Positions 61,185-64,000 of a stretch of DNA of 64,000 bases are shown here, one piece after another (within the stretch, counting starts at the first letter, position 1; each line of letters starts with the position of its first letter). Source of the DNA: Vigna angularis (Eukaryota > Streptophyta > Magnoliopsida > Fabales > Fabaceae); NCBI RefSeq assembly GCF_016808095.1, contig NC_068980.1:15007388-15071387 (forward strand), written 5' to 3'. The notes under the pieces were generated by a model. It was not told the origin of the DNA, did no database searches, and saw nothing but the letters and a program-made list of their open reading frames with translations. The translations under genes and the position numbers were made by a program.

Positions 61185-62071
61185 CAGTAATGCAAAAACA
61201 GTGTATAACGTCACGCGTTCAACGTCTAACCACTCAATAGCCAATGTTAAAAATGACTGGTGGCAATTTTGTAAATAAATGCAATTATTAAACGTCGTTT
61301 AGAATTATAATTCGACGTAAAAGGATATAAAACGTCGAATGCCTCAGCGTTAGACGTCAAAAGGTTAGTGAATTCAATAAAATTTTAGCGGGAGATTAAA
61401 AATTCATTCACTTTATCTTAGTGTGCGAGACCCTCTTCTTTGCTCAAACTTTTCTCGAACGAAGTTTGACGACCATGACATGTAAGTTTTCTTTCATTTG
61501 ATACAAATGCAGGTTAATTAACTACTTTAGGTATGATTTTCGTTTGTTTTCACCGGTTATTTTCGTGTTCTTGTCCTTCATATGCGCATTCTGCTTTCTT
61601 TCTCACTGGTGGCAACACTTTATTCCGATGAACCCACCTTTTGAAGGTTAATTTTTGTTTTTGTTTTGAAGAACTTATTTGTTGAACTTATTTGTTGAAC
61701 TTGTTTGTTGTTGTTGTTGTTTGGTTGAACTTGTTTGTTGTTGTTGTTTAATTGAAATTGTTTGTTATTGTTGTTTAATTGAACTTGTTTGTTGTTTGAT
61801 TGAACTTGTTTGTTGTTTGTTATTGTTATTTGTTGTTGATCCTATATTACCGTTCATAGTTCTGCTTTTCAGGTTTCGTAGAGTTGTAAAAAAGGATTAC
61901 AATTATTTAAAAAAAATTGATTAATGTCGTATATTGACAAAATTCGACATTAAATTAACGTCAAATTTTTAAATTCGTCGTTAATTTAACGTCTCCCAAT
62001 ATGACATCGTTCTCGAATTCGACGTGAAAGGCCGAAAATATTCGACGTTGTACGCTGTTTTTGTACTAGTG
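61185..62071. mobile_element. non-autonomous CACTA element nested in an LTR
   Basis: The right end TGTTTTTGTACTAGTG is intact. The left end CAGTAATGCAAAAACAGTG is a mutated inverted copy. The 3-bp TSD AAC is exact (61182-61184, 62072-62074). Subterminal AACGTCGAA/TTCGACGTT motifs occur in both orientations. It is 887 bp with no transposase. Confidence 0.83.
61681..61830. repeat. TTGTTG-rich microsatellite region
   Basis: TTGTTGTTG runs are interspersed with a repeated GAACTTGTTTGTTG unit. Leu/Val/Cys-rich frames over it are artefacts. Confidence 0.9.
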
Positions 62072-62184
62072 AACCTTTAATCATACTTACAATGCATTAA
62101 AAAACCAAACAAATTATTGGAAAAATAGTTAAAACATACCCAACAGTGCATCACAGATCACTTAAAACATAAACATAAAAGTAC

Positions 62185-62305
62185 CCAGGGTGGCGCTCCC
62201 ATAAGCTGTTGCTTAACGCCCTAGCCTCTGTTTGCTTAAAGATCAACGCCCACGGGATAGTGAGTTGGCGCCCAAGCGCTGAAGGGCTAGCGCTCTGCTC
62301 CATGA
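62185..62305. repeat. GC-rich GGCGC block inside the LTR
   Basis: GGTGGCGCTCCC, GTTGGCGCCCAAGCGCTGAAG and GGCTAGCGCTCT form an imperfect repetitive block in otherwise AT-rich DNA. Confidence 0.65.
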
Positions 62306-63688
62306 CAGCAGCACAAACATGAAAAACCAGATTTTGGACATTTCACCCCAACTTCTAAAGACCCCTAGGACCCTCAAAACCTTAAGAAAGCTCAAAAAAC
62401 ACTATTGTAACTCAAATTGGCCCTTTAGAACCCAAATTCATTACTACAAGCTACCCACTTTCAATTCTACACTTTTAAACCTTCATACCAGTTTACAACC
62501 TTCATAAACAAGTCTAAAAACATTTATTAGCACACTCCAAATACCTCAGTTCCATCTCAACTATCTTACTTTCAATTCCCAACACCTAAAACCTCTAAAA
62601 TGGACTAGAAACTCAACTTATGAAGCCAATATCACTTACATGAAAAATTTAACTGATTTTAGTACCTAGACAAGTCTTAATTAATAATAGACCTCTAACC
62701 TTCCAAAATAGTTTATACTCACTACTTGAAAATCTCACTACTTAAAACCCCTTTTTTATACCAAAAACACTTGAGAACTTCAACTATAAACCCTCCCTTT
62801 GCTACATAATATTTTTCAACCATCTAGCCCTCCTAACAAGTCCCAAATTACCTCACGACAACAATTAGAGCATAGCTTCCTCACCTTAGCCCCAAACTCT
62901 CAAACTCACACATACAAACCCACCATTTTAGGCCTAAAACCAAAGAATTTCACCATTTCTCATCATAATTATTTTGAATTCAATTTAAAAAAAACACAAA
63001 TTCATCCCATAAAACATCTATTTCATATTATTACAATCACAAACACTTCATAGTACCAAATATTGTTATTTACACTTAACAATTAATATATTATTATCAC
63101 AATTTCATCCAATACATCATACTATTCTTATAGATTCTATTTTAATATAAACAAACACAATCTAAGACAAATCTAACTTCCCTTACCTTACAATAAATTG
63201 CCCGACTCAAAGAACGTTTCGTCGATTGCTTGAAATACAAGGAATCTCTAGACGAACCTACGAAACACCGAATAATGGTCGGACAGAGTCCTTAGGATCT
63301 CAATTTAACCAAAAATAAAAGGGAAAACAAAAAACCACATGTAAAGGGGGAATTCTTAGACAAAACCACAGATTGAAATCTATCAGAAATAGGGGTAGAA
63401 ACTTACTTGCTCTATGGAAAAAATTGATCATTTAAAAATGTAGACCTTGTCATCGTGATCTCTTTAACACCTTTTGATCGTCAAAGAGATGACTCAGGAG
63501 TTAGAACTCTTAAAGAGAAGGTAGAGAACTTTAGAAAAGTGGTTTCTAAAGAGATAATACGTTTGAAAATAATGAAACTCGTTTATAACAAAACTATTTA
63601 TAAATAAACCATTTAATATTAAAATAACTAAGTCTCACTATTTTTAAACTACCACTACTTCTAAAATACCATTTTCTGGGGTTTTACA

Positions 63689-64000
63689 TATGCAATGTAG
63701 CGTGTTCAATACATTTTATCATTTGTCACTTCATTAATAAATGTATTGTTTTGTAAGATGCATATATTCATTAGATAATATAAACATAAGATGTTTTCTC
63801 AATACTAAAGCGTTTGGTGGTTACTTATCAGATAATATTTTCTATAGAAGGCTTTGCTTGATATAACATTATTTTGAATGAAACATCTCTTTTATCCTTA
63901 GTGTTATATATAAGTGATAAACTTTGTTTTCATAAAAAGCTTGTTTATTTTTCTCATATAGTCTATTGGGAGATATTAATGAGAGGCACTTTTTCTTAGA
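63689..64000. other. AT-rich flank, nothing recognised
   Basis: No coding, repeat or terminus signal was seen in these 312 bp. Confidence 0.5.

Larger units (their letters stand above)
60367..63688 (-). mobile_element. LTR of the 28584 family, 5'-truncated, with nested CACTA
   Basis: Homologous to 28584-30043 over several blocks (60390-60640, 60790-61080). It ends GGGGTTTTACA at 63688. A minus-strand TATA-like TTTATAAATAG lies near 63597. The left end is missing at the junction with 59703-60366. It contains an (AT)n expansion, a CACTA element and a GC-rich block. No coding region. Confidence 0.65.

Noticed and set aside
61679..61924. Cys/Leu-rich 81-codon frame
   Set aside because: It is a translation of the TTGTTG microsatellite inside a CACTA element.

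Overview
This is a plant nuclear window, most likely from a legume of the Phaseoleae (Vigna/Phaseolus type). The organism is an inference. It rests on long AT-rich intergenic DNA, GT-AG introns, a solo LTR of a 5S-bearing Cassandra-type TRIM, and LTR families I associate with bean and Vigna genomes. No bacterial, organellar, tRNA or CRISPR signal was seen.

Two host genes can be assembled exon by exon, both on the minus strand. The first (820-15412, 7 exons, 364 codons) encodes an RTN4IP1-like mitochondrial NAD(P)H/quinone oxidoreductase of the MDR family. The second (18318-27667, 9 exons, 265 codons) encodes an RNA exonuclease 4 (REXO4/REX4) protein with DEDDh exonuclease motifs. Both frames are intact although the introns are full of transposons. 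The oxidoreductase introns hold a LINE 3' end (1975-3073), an old LTR element (3424-5095), a Reina-like chromovirus with target-site duplication (5660-11758) that itself carries a solo LTR (6391-7318), and Ty3 debris (13677-14660). REXO4 intron 5 holds a hAT element (19270-20592) and a copia remnant (21524-25598) whose LTR begins 20 bp from the splice donor. Between the genes lies a MULE with a perfect 9-bp TSD (16482-17869).

From 28 kb to the end no intact host gene is visible; the DNA is a nest of mobile elements. Solo LTRs with perfect 5-bp TSDs lie at 28584-30043, 34537-34955 (Cassandra), 46792-49318, 50631-51883 and 55379-56771. Another is likely at 31439-34061. A Tat/Ogre-like LTR with a downstream primer-binding-site-like sequence (37687-39988) has a truncated relative at 59703-60366. 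DNA transposons are hAT (40236-40879), CACTA (43338-44320 and 61185-62071), a probable larger CACTA-like element (41167-45352), and a Pack-MULE (45509-50468).

The Pack-MULE is the most notable item. It has 318-bp terminal inverted repeats and a perfect 9-bp TSD. It carries broken copies of two unrelated host genes on the same strand: an AlkB-type 2-oxoglutarate dioxygenase and a JINGUBANG-like WD40 protein. A 2.5-kb solo LTR later inserted between them. A separate decayed fragment with similarity to a WUSCHEL-type homeodomain lies at 53584-54055. All family assignments are from reading the sequence; no database search was run.
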